The notes under the pieces are model-generated. The model did no database searches. It saw nothing but the letters and a program-made list of their open reading frames with translations, and was not told the origin of the DNA. 64,000 nt of DNA from Cytobacillus suaedae (GTDB lineage: Bacteria; Bacillota; Bacilli; Bacillales; Bacillaceae_L): assembly GCA_014960805.1 (NCBI GenBank), contig CP063163.1, positions 2,002,001 to 2,066,000 of the forward strand, read 5' to 3'. Shown here in pieces: positions 53,180-62,324 of the stretch; the first letter of the stretch is position 1; the number at the start of each line of letters is the position of its first letter. The translations under genes and the position numbers were made by a program.

Positions 53180-55216
53180 ATGTCAGCAAGAGACTTATCT
53201 GTACTGCTAAGTGTAATATTAATTGTTGCTATGCTTATTATTCCATTCCCAGGATGGATGTTAAGTATCCTTATTATCATAAACATAGCTCTTGCTCTAC
53301 TTGTTTTACTTACCTCAATGAATATGAAAGAACCACTTCAATTTGCTATTTTTCCATCATTATTACTACTTTTAACCTTATTCAGGTTGGGACTTAATGT
53401 ATCAACTACAAGATCAATACTTGCGAATGGTGAAGCGGGTGGTGTAGTTGAAACATTTGGTACATTCGTTGTTGGTGGAAATGTAGTTGTTGGTTTCGTT
53501 GTTTTCTTAATCTTAATCATAATTCAATTCGTTGTAATTACAAAGGGTTCAGAACGTGTATCAGAAGTTGCAGCACGTTTCACCCTAGATGCAATGCCTG
53601 GAAAACAAATGAGTATCGATGCTGATCTTAATGCAGGAATGATATCAGATAAGGAAGCAAGAGAGCGTCGAGATAAAATTGGTAAAGAAGCAGATTTTTA
53701 TGGAGCAATGGACGGTGCGAGTAAGTTCGTAAAAGGAGATGCCATTGCTGGTATTATTATTGTTTTAATTAACTTACTTTTTGGGTTTATTATTGGTATG
53801 ACTCAACAAGGTCTAGGACTAACTGAAGCGTTATCAAAGTATACGATGCTTACAGTTGGAGATGGTATTGTCAGTCAAATCCCAGCACTTTTAATATCAA
53901 CTGCAACTGGAATCGTTGTAACAAGAGCAGCCTCAGATGGTAATCTAGGACATGACATTACGGCTCAATTATTTGCTTATCCAAAAATGATTTATGTAAC
54001 GGCTGGGACCATCCTTATGCTTGGATTGGTTACTCCAATTAATGATATATTAACAATCCCAATTGCTGGAGCGCTTGCATTTGGCGCATTTAAGATTGGT
54101 CGATCTGATAAAGATGAAGAACAATCATTAGATGAAGCCGAAGAAGAACTTGTCGTCGATGGATTGAAAAGTCCAGAAAGTGTTGTCAACTTGTTAAATG
54201 TGGATCCTATTGAATTTGAATTTGGGTATGGTCTAATCCCTTTGGCTGATACTAACCAAGGAGGAGACTTATTAGACCGTATTGTCATGATTAGAAGACA
54301 GCTTGCAATAGAACTAGGTTTAGTTATTCCAGTAGTTCGCATTCGTGACAATATACAATTGCAGCCTAATGAATATCGTTTAAAAATAAAAGGTAGTGAA
54401 ATGGCAAGAGGAGAGCTACTCCTAGACCATTATTTAGCGATGAGTCCAGGCATTGAAGATGACTCAATTGAAGGAATACAAACAATTGAGCCTTCCTTTG
54501 GTTTACCTGCAAAGTGGATATCTGAGGATATGAAGGATCAAGCAGAAATGCTTGGCTACACGGTAGTTGATCCACCATCGGTTGTATCTACCCATATTAC
54601 TGAATTAATTAAGGCAAATGCACATCAACTAATTGGTAGACAGGAAGTAAAACAATTAATTGATCATCTAAAGGAGTCTTACCCAATTCTAGTTGAAGAG
54701 GTTACACCGAATCCTCTAACTATTGGAGATATTCAGAAAGTATTAGCAAAATTATTAAAAGAAAATGTTTCGATTCGTAATTTACCTATTATTTTTGAAA
54801 CTTTAGCAGACTTTGGTCGAATGACTTCAGATACTGATTTGTTAACTGAATATGTTCGACAATCCTTAGCTCGACAAATTACAAATAGTTACGCAAATAA
54901 TGGTGACACACTTAAGGTTATCACTTTATCAGGGAAAATTGAGAAGACAGTAGCTGAGGGTATACAACAAACTGAACATGGTAACTATTTATCCCTTGAC
55001 CCTACTGTTTCGCAGACGATAATCGAAAATATAGCAACACAAATTGAGCATGTATCCCTACAAGAACAATCACCAATTTTACTATGCTCACCAGCAGTGC
55101 GTATGTATGTAAGACAAATGATTGAAAGGTATTTCCCGCAAATTCCGGTCTTATCCTACAACGAGTTAGAGGCTAATATTGAAGTTCAAAGTGTAGGGGT
55201 GGTGAATATTGAATGA
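53180..55216 (+). CDS. flhA: Flagellar export protein FlhA
   Basis: A 678-residue export gate protein. The N-terminal half (to about 310) has eight transmembrane segments and the FHIPEP-type segment LFRLGLNVSTTRSIL, followed by the conserved cytoplasmic loop RFTLDAMPGKQMSIDADLNAGMIS. The C-terminal cytoplasmic domain from about 330 forms the nonameric ring that binds chaperones and FliJ. The ATG follows AAGGGAGAGAG. It overlaps flhF by four bases. The 55-base gap after flhB holds nothing notable. Confidence 0.98.
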   Translation: MSARDLSVLLSVILIVAMLIIPFPGWMLSILIIINIALALLVLLTSMNMKEPLQFAIFPSLLLLLTLFRLGLNVSTTRSILANGEAGGVVETFGTFVVGGNVVVGFVVFLILIIIQFVVITKGSERVSEVAARFTLDAMPGKQMSIDADLNAGMISDKEARERRDKIGKEADFYGAMDGASKFVKGDAIAGIIIVLINLLFGFIIGMTQQGLGLTEALSKYTMLTVGDGIVSQIPALLISTATGIVVTRAASDGNLGHDITAQLFAYPKMIYVTAGTILMLGLVTPINDILTIPIAGALAFGAFKIGRSDKDEEQSLDEAEEELVVDGLKSPESVVNLLNVDPIEFEFGYGLIPLADTNQGGDLLDRIVMIRRQLAIELGLVIPVVRIRDNIQLQPNEYRLKIKGSEMARGELLLDHYLAMSPGIEDDSIEGIQTIEPSFGLPAKWISEDMKDQAEMLGYTVVDPPSVVSTHITELIKANAHQLIGRQEVKQLIDHLKESYPILVEEVTPNPLTIGDIQKVLAKLLKENVSIRNLPIIFETLADFGRMTSDTDLLTEYVRQSLARQITNSYANNGDTLKVITLSGKIEKTVAEGIQQTEHGNYLSLDPTVSQTIIENIATQIEHVSLQEQSPILLCSPAVRMYVRQMIERYFPQIPVLSYNELEANIEVQSVGVVNIE

Positions 55217-56379
55217 AAGTAAAAAAGTTTATAGCAAAATCAATGCCTGAAGCTATGAAGCAAATTAGAAGCGAGCTTGGTAGTGATGCAGTAATTTTGA
55301 ACTCAAAGGTTGTACAAAAGGGTGGTTTTTTAGGCTTCTTTACTAAGAAAAATATCGAAGTAATAGCTGCTATCGATCCACTACAACCCCAAAATATAAA
55401 GCCAGTGGTTAAAGAAAAACCAAAAAAGACAATTGAGCATCCTAAAAAGGGAATCCCTAGTAGTGTAGGTATGATATCTACGCCTGTAATAAACAGCAAT
55501 AATTCAGAACTCATTAAGGAAATCCAAAGCCTAAGAGATTTAATGCAGGATATTTCTACAGGGATTAGTTCAAGCTTCGAGCATTATCCAGAGCCTTTAA
55601 AAGAACTGAATAAGCAATTAATTCAGCAAGAAATATGTGACAAGATAAGGCAGGACATTCTTACTCATCTAATTGAAAGGTGGTATCTAACAAATGCCAC
55701 TGCCTCTACTGATGAGGTATTCAAATGGGGAAAAGAATTCCTAATTCAAAGGTTTGAGAGTTATCAATTTGGTGGAATTACGTATCAAAAAAAATATATA
55801 AACGTCGTTGGTCCAACTGGAGTTGGTAAAACCACTACTCTTGCGAAAATTGCTGCCGAATGTCAGCTTAAGGACAACAAAAAAGTGGCATTTATAACGA
55901 CAGATACTTACAGAATTGCTGCCATTGATCAATTGAAAACCTATGCAAAGATATTAGGGATTCCCATTGAAGTTAGTTATAATCTAAGCGATTTTAAAGC
56001 AGCAAAAGAAAAATTCAAGGATTATGATGTAGTCTTAATTGATACCGCAGGCCGAAACTTTCGTAATAAACAGTATGTTGATGATTTAAGAGGAATCATT
56101 GATTTCAACGAAGAGATGGAAACACTTTTGGTTCTTACATTAACTTCTAAGCTTTCAGATATGAAGGATATATATAAGCAGTTCTCACTTGTTAAAATTG
56201 ATAAATTTATTTTTACAAAAGTGGATGAGACGAGTGTATATGGTCCAATGATCAATTTGTTAGATGAGTCTGGATTGGGAGTAGCCTATTTAACAAATGG
56301 ACAAAATGTGCCAGATGATATTCAGATTGCAACCCCTGATATAGTTGTTAATACGTTATTTGGAGACGAGAAGCTATGA
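55213..56379 (+). CDS. flhF: Flagellar placement GTPase FlhF
   Basis: A 388-residue SRP-type GTPase that determines where flagella assemble. The N-terminal basic (B) domain is about 1-90, and the N domain precedes the G domain, which has G1 GPTGVGKT at 200-207, TTDTYRIAAIDQLKTYA and DTAGR near 280. The ATG at 55213 overlaps the flhA stop. Its product is paired with FlhG, encoded immediately downstream with another four-base overlap, so stoichiometry is likely coupled. Confidence 0.97.
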   Translation: MKVKKFIAKSMPEAMKQIRSELGSDAVILNSKVVQKGGFLGFFTKKNIEVIAAIDPLQPQNIKPVVKEKPKKTIEHPKKGIPSSVGMISTPVINSNNSELIKEIQSLRDLMQDISTGISSSFEHYPEPLKELNKQLIQQEICDKIRQDILTHLIERWYLTNATASTDEVFKWGKEFLIQRFESYQFGGITYQKKYINVVGPTGVGKTTTLAKIAAECQLKDNKKVAFITTDTYRIAAIDQLKTYAKILGIPIEVSYNLSDFKAAKEKFKDYDVVLIDTAGRNFRNKQYVDDLRGIIDFNEEMETLLVLTLTSKLSDMKDIYKQFSLVKIDKFIFTKVDETSVYGPMINLLDESGLGVAYLTNGQNVPDDIQIATPDIVVNTLFGDEKL

Positions 56380-57242
56380 AAGACCAAGCAGAGAGCCTTC
56401 GTATTAAATTACAACAGAAAAAATCATCTACTATTAATACAACCTCTATCGCAGTAATAAGTGGAAAAGGTGGAGTAGGGAAATCAAACTTGTCCTTAAA
56501 TTTTGCATTGTCTCTAACACAACAAGGGAAATCGGTATTACTGTTTGATATGGATATCGGAATGGGTAACATTGATATTTTAATGGGTGTTATTTCTCAA
56601 CACACAGTTGTTGATATGCTGGATAATCAACTTCCAATAACTGAAATTATTAAAGAAGGTCCAAATGGCTTGGCATATATTTCAGGAGGCACGGGACTAT
56701 CATCAATTTTTACTATGGAGTTTGAAAAAATAGACCGTTTTTTTGAACAGTTGCAACTAGTGCTACCTCAATATGAATATGTAATATTTGATATGGGAGC
56801 TGGAATGACAAATGAATCCATACAATTCTTAATAGCTATGGATGAGCTTTTTATTGTTACTACTCCTGAACCAACATCAATAACTGATGCTTATGCTGCA
56901 ATGAAATATATTTATTCATTTAATAACTCCATCCCGTACTATTTAGTTGTAAACAGGGCCCATTCAGAGAATGAGGGGAAGCAAACCTTACAAAGACTCA
57001 GTAATGTTGTTACTAGATTTTTAAACAAAGAGACCATTCAATTAGGGATTTTGCCTGATGATAAAACGGTTAGCAAAGCTGTTAGTCATCAAATACCATA
57101 TACACTATATTCTCCAAAATCAACGATTAGTAGAGCGATTGAGAGTCTAACAAGTCGTTATTTAGAGAATACAGCATATAACGAAGGATCCGAAATGAGG
57201 TACTCCTTTATTACAAAGTTAAAGAAACTAATTGAAAGGTAG
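56376..57242 (+). CDS. flhG: Flagellar number regulator FlhG (YlxH)
   Basis: A 288-residue MinD-like ATPase that controls flagellar number and pattern and activates FlhF GTP hydrolysis. The N-terminal activator motif DQAESLR (residues 3-9) matches the DQAxxLR motif known to stimulate FlhF. The deviant Walker A KGGVGKS is at 31-37 and FDMDIGMGNID is the A' motif. The C-terminal amphipathic helix, FITKLKKLIER, probably targets the membrane. The ATG overlaps flhF. Confidence 0.96.
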   Translation: MKDQAESLRIKLQQKKSSTINTTSIAVISGKGGVGKSNLSLNFALSLTQQGKSVLLFDMDIGMGNIDILMGVISQHTVVDMLDNQLPITEIIKEGPNGLAYISGGTGLSSIFTMEFEKIDRFFEQLQLVLPQYEYVIFDMGAGMTNESIQFLIAMDELFIVTTPEPTSITDAYAAMKYIYSFNNSIPYYLVVNRAHSENEGKQTLQRLSNVVTRFLNKETIQLGILPDDKTVSKAVSHQIPYTLYSPKSTISRAIESLTSRYLENTAYNEGSEMRYSFITKLKKLIER

Positions 57243-57254
57243 GGTTTTAACATC

Positions 57255-58328
57255 TTGAAAAAAATAAAAGTTCTCGTTGTAGACGATTCTGCTTTTATGA
57301 GAAAGTTGATTTCTGATTTTCTATCGAGTGAGGCAATGATTGAAGTTGTTGGAATAGCTCGAAATGGACAAGATGCCCTAGCTAAATTAAAACAATTGAA
57401 CCCCGATGTTATTACGATGGATGTAGAAATGCCTGTCATGAATGGAATTGATGCTCTTAAACAAATCATGCATGTGCGCCCTACACCTGTGATCATGTTG
57501 TCAAGTACTACAACAGAAGGTGCTCAAAACACGATTCAAGCAATGACATACGGGGCATTCGATTTTATAGCAAAGCCTTCTGGTGCCATTTCACTAGACT
57601 TACATATTGTCAAGGATGAAATAATCAGCAAAGTGATACATGCAAGCAGAAGTAATATAAAAGGATTACTAGAATCAACTAAAGAAAGTACGATTTCAGG
57701 CGATATATATAGTAAAATAGAACTATCAAGTAAACATATAACCTGGATGGAAAGTAGTAAGAAAATTCTGTGTATTGGGACATCTACAGGTGGACCTAGA
57801 GCACTTCAAAAAGTACTTACAGGCTTACCCGGAGGTATTGACGTTCCTATTTTCGTTGTCCAACATATGCCACCTGGTTTTACCAAATCACTAGCAGATA
57901 GGTTAAACTCATTATGCGAAATAACCGTCAAAGAGGCAGAGCATGGGGAAGTAATAAAAAATGGAGTAGCTTACATAGCTCCAGGAGGATATCATCTCAA
58001 GGTCAAGAGAATTGGTACTTCCTTAGCAATTAACATAGAGCACTCTGAAGTGCGTAATGGGCATAGGCCTTCGGTTGATGTTTTGTTTGAATCGATTAGT
58101 GAGTTACAAGATTATGTGAAGATTGCAGTTATTATGACAGGAATGGGCTCGGATGGTTCAAGAGGATTAAAACAATTAAAAGAGTCGGGCCAGGTAATCG
58201 GAATTGCTGAATCAGAAAATACGTCTATTGTTTTTGGAATGCCCAAGGCGGCTATAGCTACCAATCTGATTGACAATGTAGTTCCATTGGATACTATTTC
58301 TGACACAATCATGCGCTATTTGAAGTAA
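57255..58328 (+). CDS. cheB: Chemotaxis methylesterase CheB
   Basis: A 357-residue receptor-modifying methylesterase/deamidase. The N-terminal receiver domain has the phosphoacceptor Asp56 in TMDVEMPVMNG. The linker covers about 125-165. The catalytic domain has serine in GTSTGGPRAL, histidine in VVQHMPPGF and aspartate in TGMGSDGSRGL. The start is TTG at 57255, preceded by AAAGGTAGGG at a long spacing of about 10. It reverses CheR methylation; no cheR is in this window. Confidence 0.97.
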   Translation: MKKIKVLVVDDSAFMRKLISDFLSSEAMIEVVGIARNGQDALAKLKQLNPDVITMDVEMPVMNGIDALKQIMHVRPTPVIMLSSTTTEGAQNTIQAMTYGAFDFIAKPSGAISLDLHIVKDEIISKVIHASRSNIKGLLESTKESTISGDIYSKIELSSKHITWMESSKKILCIGTSTGGPRALQKVLTGLPGGIDVPIFVVQHMPPGFTKSLADRLNSLCEITVKEAEHGEVIKNGVAYIAPGGYHLKVKRIGTSLAINIEHSEVRNGHRPSVDVLFESISELQDYVKIAVIMTGMGSDGSRGLKQLKESGQVIGIAESENTSIVFGMPKAAIATNLIDNVVPLDTISDTIMRYLK

Positions 58329-58383
58329 GTAATAGTTCAAAGGGGTAAACCTAGGGACAATCCACTAAAGGGGTGAAGAAGTA

Positions 58384-60435
58384 ATGGATTTAAATCAATA
58401 TTTAGAAGTATTTATCGAAGAAAGTAAGGATCATCTTCAGTCATGTAATGAACAACTATTACTACTAGAAAAGAATCCTGAAAATCTGACTATCGTAAAT
58501 GAGATCTTTCGCTCAGCACATACATTAAAGGGTATGTCTGCAACGATGGGTTATGAGGATTTAGCTAGTTTGACTCATCAAATGGAGAATGTACTTGATG
58601 CAATTAGAAACAAAAAAATCAAAGTAAACCCCTCTATATTGGATGTAGTTTTCCAAGCAGTGGATGATTTAGAACAAATGGTTTTTTCGATTGCAGAAGG
58701 TGGAGATGGCAAGAGGAATGTAGTTCAAGTAGTAGAGAAGTTAAAAAGTATTGAAAAGGGCGAAGAAATTAATAAAGAGCCCGCAGTAACAGTAAAGGCT
58801 GAATCTGGAAATAAAATGATTTATGATGACTTCGAACTTACAGTATTACAACAATCAAAGGAACAAGGCTTTGAGAGCTATGAAATCACAGTTAGCTTAC
58901 GTGAAGATTGCCTGTTAAAAGCTGCTCGTGTATTCATGGTGTTTGAAATTCTCGAGCAGGTTGGAGAGGTAATTAAATCAACACCTTCAGTTGAATTATT
59001 AGAGGAAGAACAATTCGACCAAGAGTTTTGTGTAACGATCGTTTCTAAAGAACCTAGTACAGACCTACAAAAACGAGTGATGAAGGTTTCTGAAGTCGAG
59101 AATGTAGATATTAAAGTGCTTAATTTCTCAAACGAAACGTTAGTTAATCAAGGTTCTATGGATGCAGAACAGGAGATAGCTGCAACAGTAGCTGTCGATG
59201 GACCTGAATCTAAAGTAGATGAAAGTTTAGAGTTAGTTGAGGCTGAAGAAGTAAAGAAACCGGTTACTGCTAAAGGTGCTGGAGTAAATAATAAAACGAT
59301 CCGTGTAAATATTGAACGCCTAGATATACTAATGAATTTATTCGAAGAATTAGTTATTGATAGAGGTCGCTTAGAGCAAATTTCCCATGATCTAAATAAC
59401 TCCGAACTTCATGAGACGGTTGAAAGAATGTCCAGAGTCTCAAATGACTTACAAAATATCATTTTAACAATGAGAATGGTTCCAGTAGAAACTGTGTTTA
59501 ATAGATTTCCACGGATGGTACGTCAACTAGCTCGGGATCTTAACAAAAAAATAGATTTACAAATTGTTGGAGCAGAAACTGAGTTAGATCGTACAGTTAT
59601 TGATGAGATTGGGGATCCATTGGTTCATTTATTAAGAAATGCACTCGACCATGGTGTAGAAACCCCTGAGATAAGAAGAAAAAATGGAAAGTCTGAAGAA
59701 GGAAAAGTAATACTTAAAGCATTTCATAGCGGAAATCATGTGTTCATTGAAATTGAAGATGATGGAGCAGGAATTAGTAGAGAAAAGGTATTACGTAAAG
59801 CAATTAGTAGAGGCATTGTAACTGAGCAATCTGCCTCAACTTTAACCAATAAACAAGTTTATGAATTGATTTTTTCATCTGGTTTCTCAACAGCTGAGGT
59901 AATATCCGATGTTTCTGGACGTGGAGTAGGATTAGATGTTGTTAAAAATACAATTGAATCCCTAGGTGGCTCGATTACAATTGATTCTAAAGAAGGAAAC
60001 GGATCTATCTTTTCAATTCAATTACCCTTAACATTATCGATAATTTCAGTCATGTTAGTAGAGATTCAAAAAGAAAAATTTGCAATTCCACTATCTTCAA
60101 TTATTGAAACTGCAATTATTAAGAAACAAGATATTTTAAGTGCGCACAACCAAAAAGTAATCGATTTCCGTGGAAAGGTAGTTCCTCTAGTATTCTTAAA
60201 AGATATTTTTGAAGTACCTTCAACTAAGGCAGAGGATGACTTTTTCTCAGTTGTCATTGTTCGTAAAGGTGAAAAAATGGCAGGTCTTATAGTTGACTCG
60301 TTTATTGGTCAACAAGAAATCGTTTTAAAATCTTTAGGAAACTACTTAAATACAGTGTTCGCGATTTCGGGTGCAACAATTTTAGGTGATGGTCAGGTTG
60401 CACTCATTATTGATTGTAATGCATTGATAAACTAA
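58384..60435 (+). CDS. cheA: Chemotaxis sensor kinase CheA
   Basis: A 683-residue histidine kinase that reads chemoreceptor state and phosphorylates CheY and CheB. P1 carries the phosphorylated His46 in SAHTLKGMS; P2 spans about 150-250; P3 dimerises at about 300-360; P4 ATP-binding has HLLRNALDHGVE and VSGRGVGLDVVKNTI; P5, from about 545, binds CheW. The ATG follows AAAGGGGTGAAGAAG. The gap to cheW contains a 16-bp stem. Length matches B. subtilis CheA. Confidence 0.98.
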   Translation: MDLNQYLEVFIEESKDHLQSCNEQLLLLEKNPENLTIVNEIFRSAHTLKGMSATMGYEDLASLTHQMENVLDAIRNKKIKVNPSILDVVFQAVDDLEQMVFSIAEGGDGKRNVVQVVEKLKSIEKGEEINKEPAVTVKAESGNKMIYDDFELTVLQQSKEQGFESYEITVSLREDCLLKAARVFMVFEILEQVGEVIKSTPSVELLEEEQFDQEFCVTIVSKEPSTDLQKRVMKVSEVENVDIKVLNFSNETLVNQGSMDAEQEIAATVAVDGPESKVDESLELVEAEEVKKPVTAKGAGVNNKTIRVNIERLDILMNLFEELVIDRGRLEQISHDLNNSELHETVERMSRVSNDLQNIILTMRMVPVETVFNRFPRMVRQLARDLNKKIDLQIVGAETELDRTVIDEIGDPLVHLLRNALDHGVETPEIRRKNGKSEEGKVILKAFHSGNHVFIEIEDDGAGISREKVLRKAISRGIVTEQSASTLTNKQVYELIFSSGFSTAEVISDVSGRGVGLDVVKNTIESLGGSITIDSKEGNGSIFSIQLPLTLSIISVMLVEIQKEKFAIPLSSIIETAIIKKQDILSAHNQKVIDFRGKVVPLVFLKDIFEVPSTKAEDDFFSVVIVRKGEKMAGLIVDSFIGQQEIVLKSLGNYLNTVFAISGATILGDGQVALIIDCNALIN

Positions 60436-60450
60436 TCAATCTTCAAAATA

Positions 60451-60506
60451 AAGAAAAGCAATGTCTTGTTGGAGATAGGTTTATAAGATAAGACATTGCA
60501 TTTCTT
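60451..60506. repeat. Long hairpin between cheA and cheW
   Basis: AAGAAAAGCAATGTCTT (60451-60467) pairs with AAGACATTGCATTTCTT (60490-60506) with one A-A mismatch, giving 16 base pairs around a 22-base loop. The following sequence TACTAAAGC has no T run, so it is unlikely to be a simple terminator. Confidence 0.78.
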
Positions 60507-60533
60507 TACTAAAGCAAGGGGGAGGGAACAAGT

Positions 60534-60998
60534 ATGTCAGGAAAAGAAATGACCGAACTAAAAGTAATTGTTTTTCAACTACAGGATGAGGAATATGGTG
60601 TTCCTGTAGAACAAGTACGCTCTATTGAAAAAGTTTTACATATTACTAGAGTTCCTCGTACTGAAAATTTTGTAAAAGGCGTAATTAATCTACGAGGTGT
60701 TGTTACTCCAATAATAGATTTAAGGAAGCGTTTTGGTCTTGCAGAGGAAGATTATACTGAGAATACTCGTATAATTATAGTCGTACTAGAAGATATGGAA
60801 GTAGGATTGATTGTTGATGCAGCAAATGATGTAATCGACATTTCTAAAAATTCTATTGAGCCACCGCCAGATGTTGTAGGAGCAATTGAAGTTGAATATA
60901 TCAACGGGATTGCTAAGTTAGACAAAAGACTACTTATTTTATTAGATTTAGAGAAGGTACTCAATCCAGAAGACTTCGCTGACAAAATTGTAGGGTAA
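60534..60998 (+). CDS. cheW: Chemotaxis coupling protein CheW
   Basis: A 154-residue SH3-like adaptor that couples CheA to receptors. It has the CheW motifs QDEEYGVPVEQVRSIEK, VKGVINLRGVVTPIIDLRKRFGL and a C-terminal LLILLDLEKVLN. The ATG follows AGGGGGAGGGAAC, a strong ribosome binding site that would favour more product than from cheA. cheC begins four bases after its stop. The hairpin just upstream may contribute to differential mRNA stability. Confidence 0.97.
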   Translation: MSGKEMTELKVIVFQLQDEEYGVPVEQVRSIEKVLHITRVPRTENFVKGVINLRGVVTPIIDLRKRFGLAEEDYTENTRIIIVVLEDMEVGLIVDAANDVIDISKNSIEPPPDVVGAIEVEYINGIAKLDKRLLILLDLEKVLNPEDFADKIVG

Positions 60999-61002
60999 CT
61001 TT

Positions 61003-61653
61003 ATGTCAATGATAGAAAAACTAAATTCAACTCATATTGATGTATTAAAAGAAATTGGCAATATCGGAGCGGGGCATTCTGCAACTGCACTTTCAAAATT
61101 ATTAAACAAAAAAATTGATATGAAAGTCCCGAATGTAAAGTTAGTGACTTTTGATGAAATGATGGATATGGCGGGTGGACCAGATAATGTGGTTGCAAGT
61201 GTTTTCTTGAGAATTGAAGGAGATGCCCCTGGTAGTATGTTTTTTGTGCTTCCGCTTCCTCAGGCAACTCGATTTATTCATCAAATGACCGGAGAAAACA
61301 CATTTGATTTTAAGGAACCCCCTTATTCTGAATTAGGTATATCGGCTCTCCAGGAACTTGGAAACATACTATCAGGATCTTACTTATCTTCACTTTCGGA
61401 TTTTACAAGCTTAAATCTTTATCCTACTGTTCCAGCGCTCTCAATAGATATGGTTGGGGCAATACTCGGATATGGTTTAATTGAGTTATCACAAGTCAGT
61501 GATTTTGCTATTGTTATTGATACGATCATCACTGAGGAAGAGGACGGAAGTTGCGAGGACGTAAAAGGGCACTTTTTTCTATTACCTGACCCCGATTCGT
61601 TTGAAATTATCTTTAAGTCTTTAGGAGTAATGTTAGATGAATCAAACGATTAA
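61003..61653 (+). CDS. cheC: CheY-P phosphatase CheC
   Basis: A 216-residue phosphatase and receptor adaptation factor. Two pseudo-symmetric active sites are visible: [16 protein letters not shown] near residue 15 and [18 protein letters not shown] near 112, each with the E-xx-N signature. It pairs with CheD, whose gene overlaps it by 17 bases. The ribosome binding site is weak (TAGGGTAAC), so translation is probably coupled to cheW. Confidence 0.96.
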   Translation: MSMIEKLNSTHIDVLKEIGNIGAGHSATALSKLLNKKIDMKVPNVKLVTFDEMMDMAGGPDNVVASVFLRIEGDAPGSMFFVLPLPQATRFIHQMTGENTFDFKEPPYSELGISALQELGNILSGSYLSSLSDFTSLNLYPTVPALSIDMVGAILGYGLIELSQVSDFAIVIDTIITEEEDGSCEDVKGHFFLLPDPDSFEIIFKSLGVMLDESND

Positions 61654-62134
61654 TGTGGTAAAGGTCGGTATTGCTGACATGAATGTAGTGAAGGCTCCTG
61701 ATTCGATAAGAACATCCGGCTTAGGTTCTTGTGTAGGTATTATTTTGTACGATCAGCAAAGAGAAGTTGCAGGTCTTGCCCATATCATGTTGCCTGATTC
61801 CTCTTTAGGTAAGGCAGGAACAATTAATGTTGCTAAATATGCTGATACGGCTATTGAGAAGTTAATAGAAATGGTGGAAAAAATGGGCGGAAAGAAGTAC
61901 GCTCTCCAAGCAAAAATTGCTGGAGGGGCACAAATGTTTCAGTTCACCAGTGGTAGTGATGTCATGAGAATTGGTCCTCGGAATGTGGAGGCAGTGAGAA
62001 AAGAACTTGAGCGATTTAGAATCGATATCGTCTCTGAGGATGTTGGTGGAAATAGTGGAAGGACTATTGAGTTTTTTCCTTCGACTTCATTACTATCCAT
62101 TCGAACAGTAAACCAGGGGACTACAGAAATTTAA
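61637..62134 (+). CDS. cheD: Chemoreceptor glutamine deamidase CheD
   Basis: A 165-residue deamidase that activates methyl-accepting chemotaxis proteins and binds CheC. The catalytic cysteine is Cys32 in GLGSCVGI and the histidine is His49 in [18 protein letters not shown] and [18 protein letters not shown] are family motifs. The ATG overlaps cheC by 17 bases. It is the last gene before a terminator and the sigD promoter region. Confidence 0.97.
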   Translation: MNQTINVVKVGIADMNVVKAPDSIRTSGLGSCVGIILYDQQREVAGLAHIMLPDSSLGKAGTINVAKYADTAIEKLIEMVEKMGGKKYALQAKIAGGAQMFQFTSGSDVMRIGPRNVEAVRKELERFRIDIVSEDVGGNSGRTIEFFPSTSLLSIRTVNQGTTEI

Positions 62135-62176
62135 CACTTTTAATATACTCTAAGACCAACAGAGATACACATGATG

Positions 62177-62207
62177 AATGCGAAGGTTGTAGCCTTCGTA
62201 TTTTTTA
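62177..62207 (+). terminator. Intrinsic terminator between cheD and sigD
   Basis: AATGCGAAGG (62177-62186) pairs with CCTTCGTATT (62193-62202), with one GU pair, around a six-base loop, and runs into TTTTTT (62201-62206). It would reduce read-through from the long operon into sigD. Confidence 0.75.
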
Positions 62208-62243
62208 TACTTATAGATAATTTATAAAACTGTACGAGTAATT

Positions 62244-62272
62244 TAAAAGTTTCCTGCATTTTTTGTTATACT
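62244..62272 (+). promoter_or_regulatory. Extended -10 promoter upstream of sigD
   Basis: TGTTATACT at 62264-62272 is an extended -10 (TG-N-TATACT). The -35 at 17-base spacing is the weak TAAAAG (62244-62249), acceptable for an extended -10 promoter. The sigD start is 52 bases downstream of the -10. Confidence 0.55.
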
Positions 62273-62324
62273 ATAGGTAAATAAGTATTATTTTACCTTG
62301 TTACATATGTTTAGGAGGAGAATC

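Noticed and set aside
62135-62324. A sigma D promoter for sigD autoregulation
   Set aside because: No TAAA-N15-GCCGATAT match; TAAA at 62244 is followed by TTGTTATA at the right distance, which does not fit.
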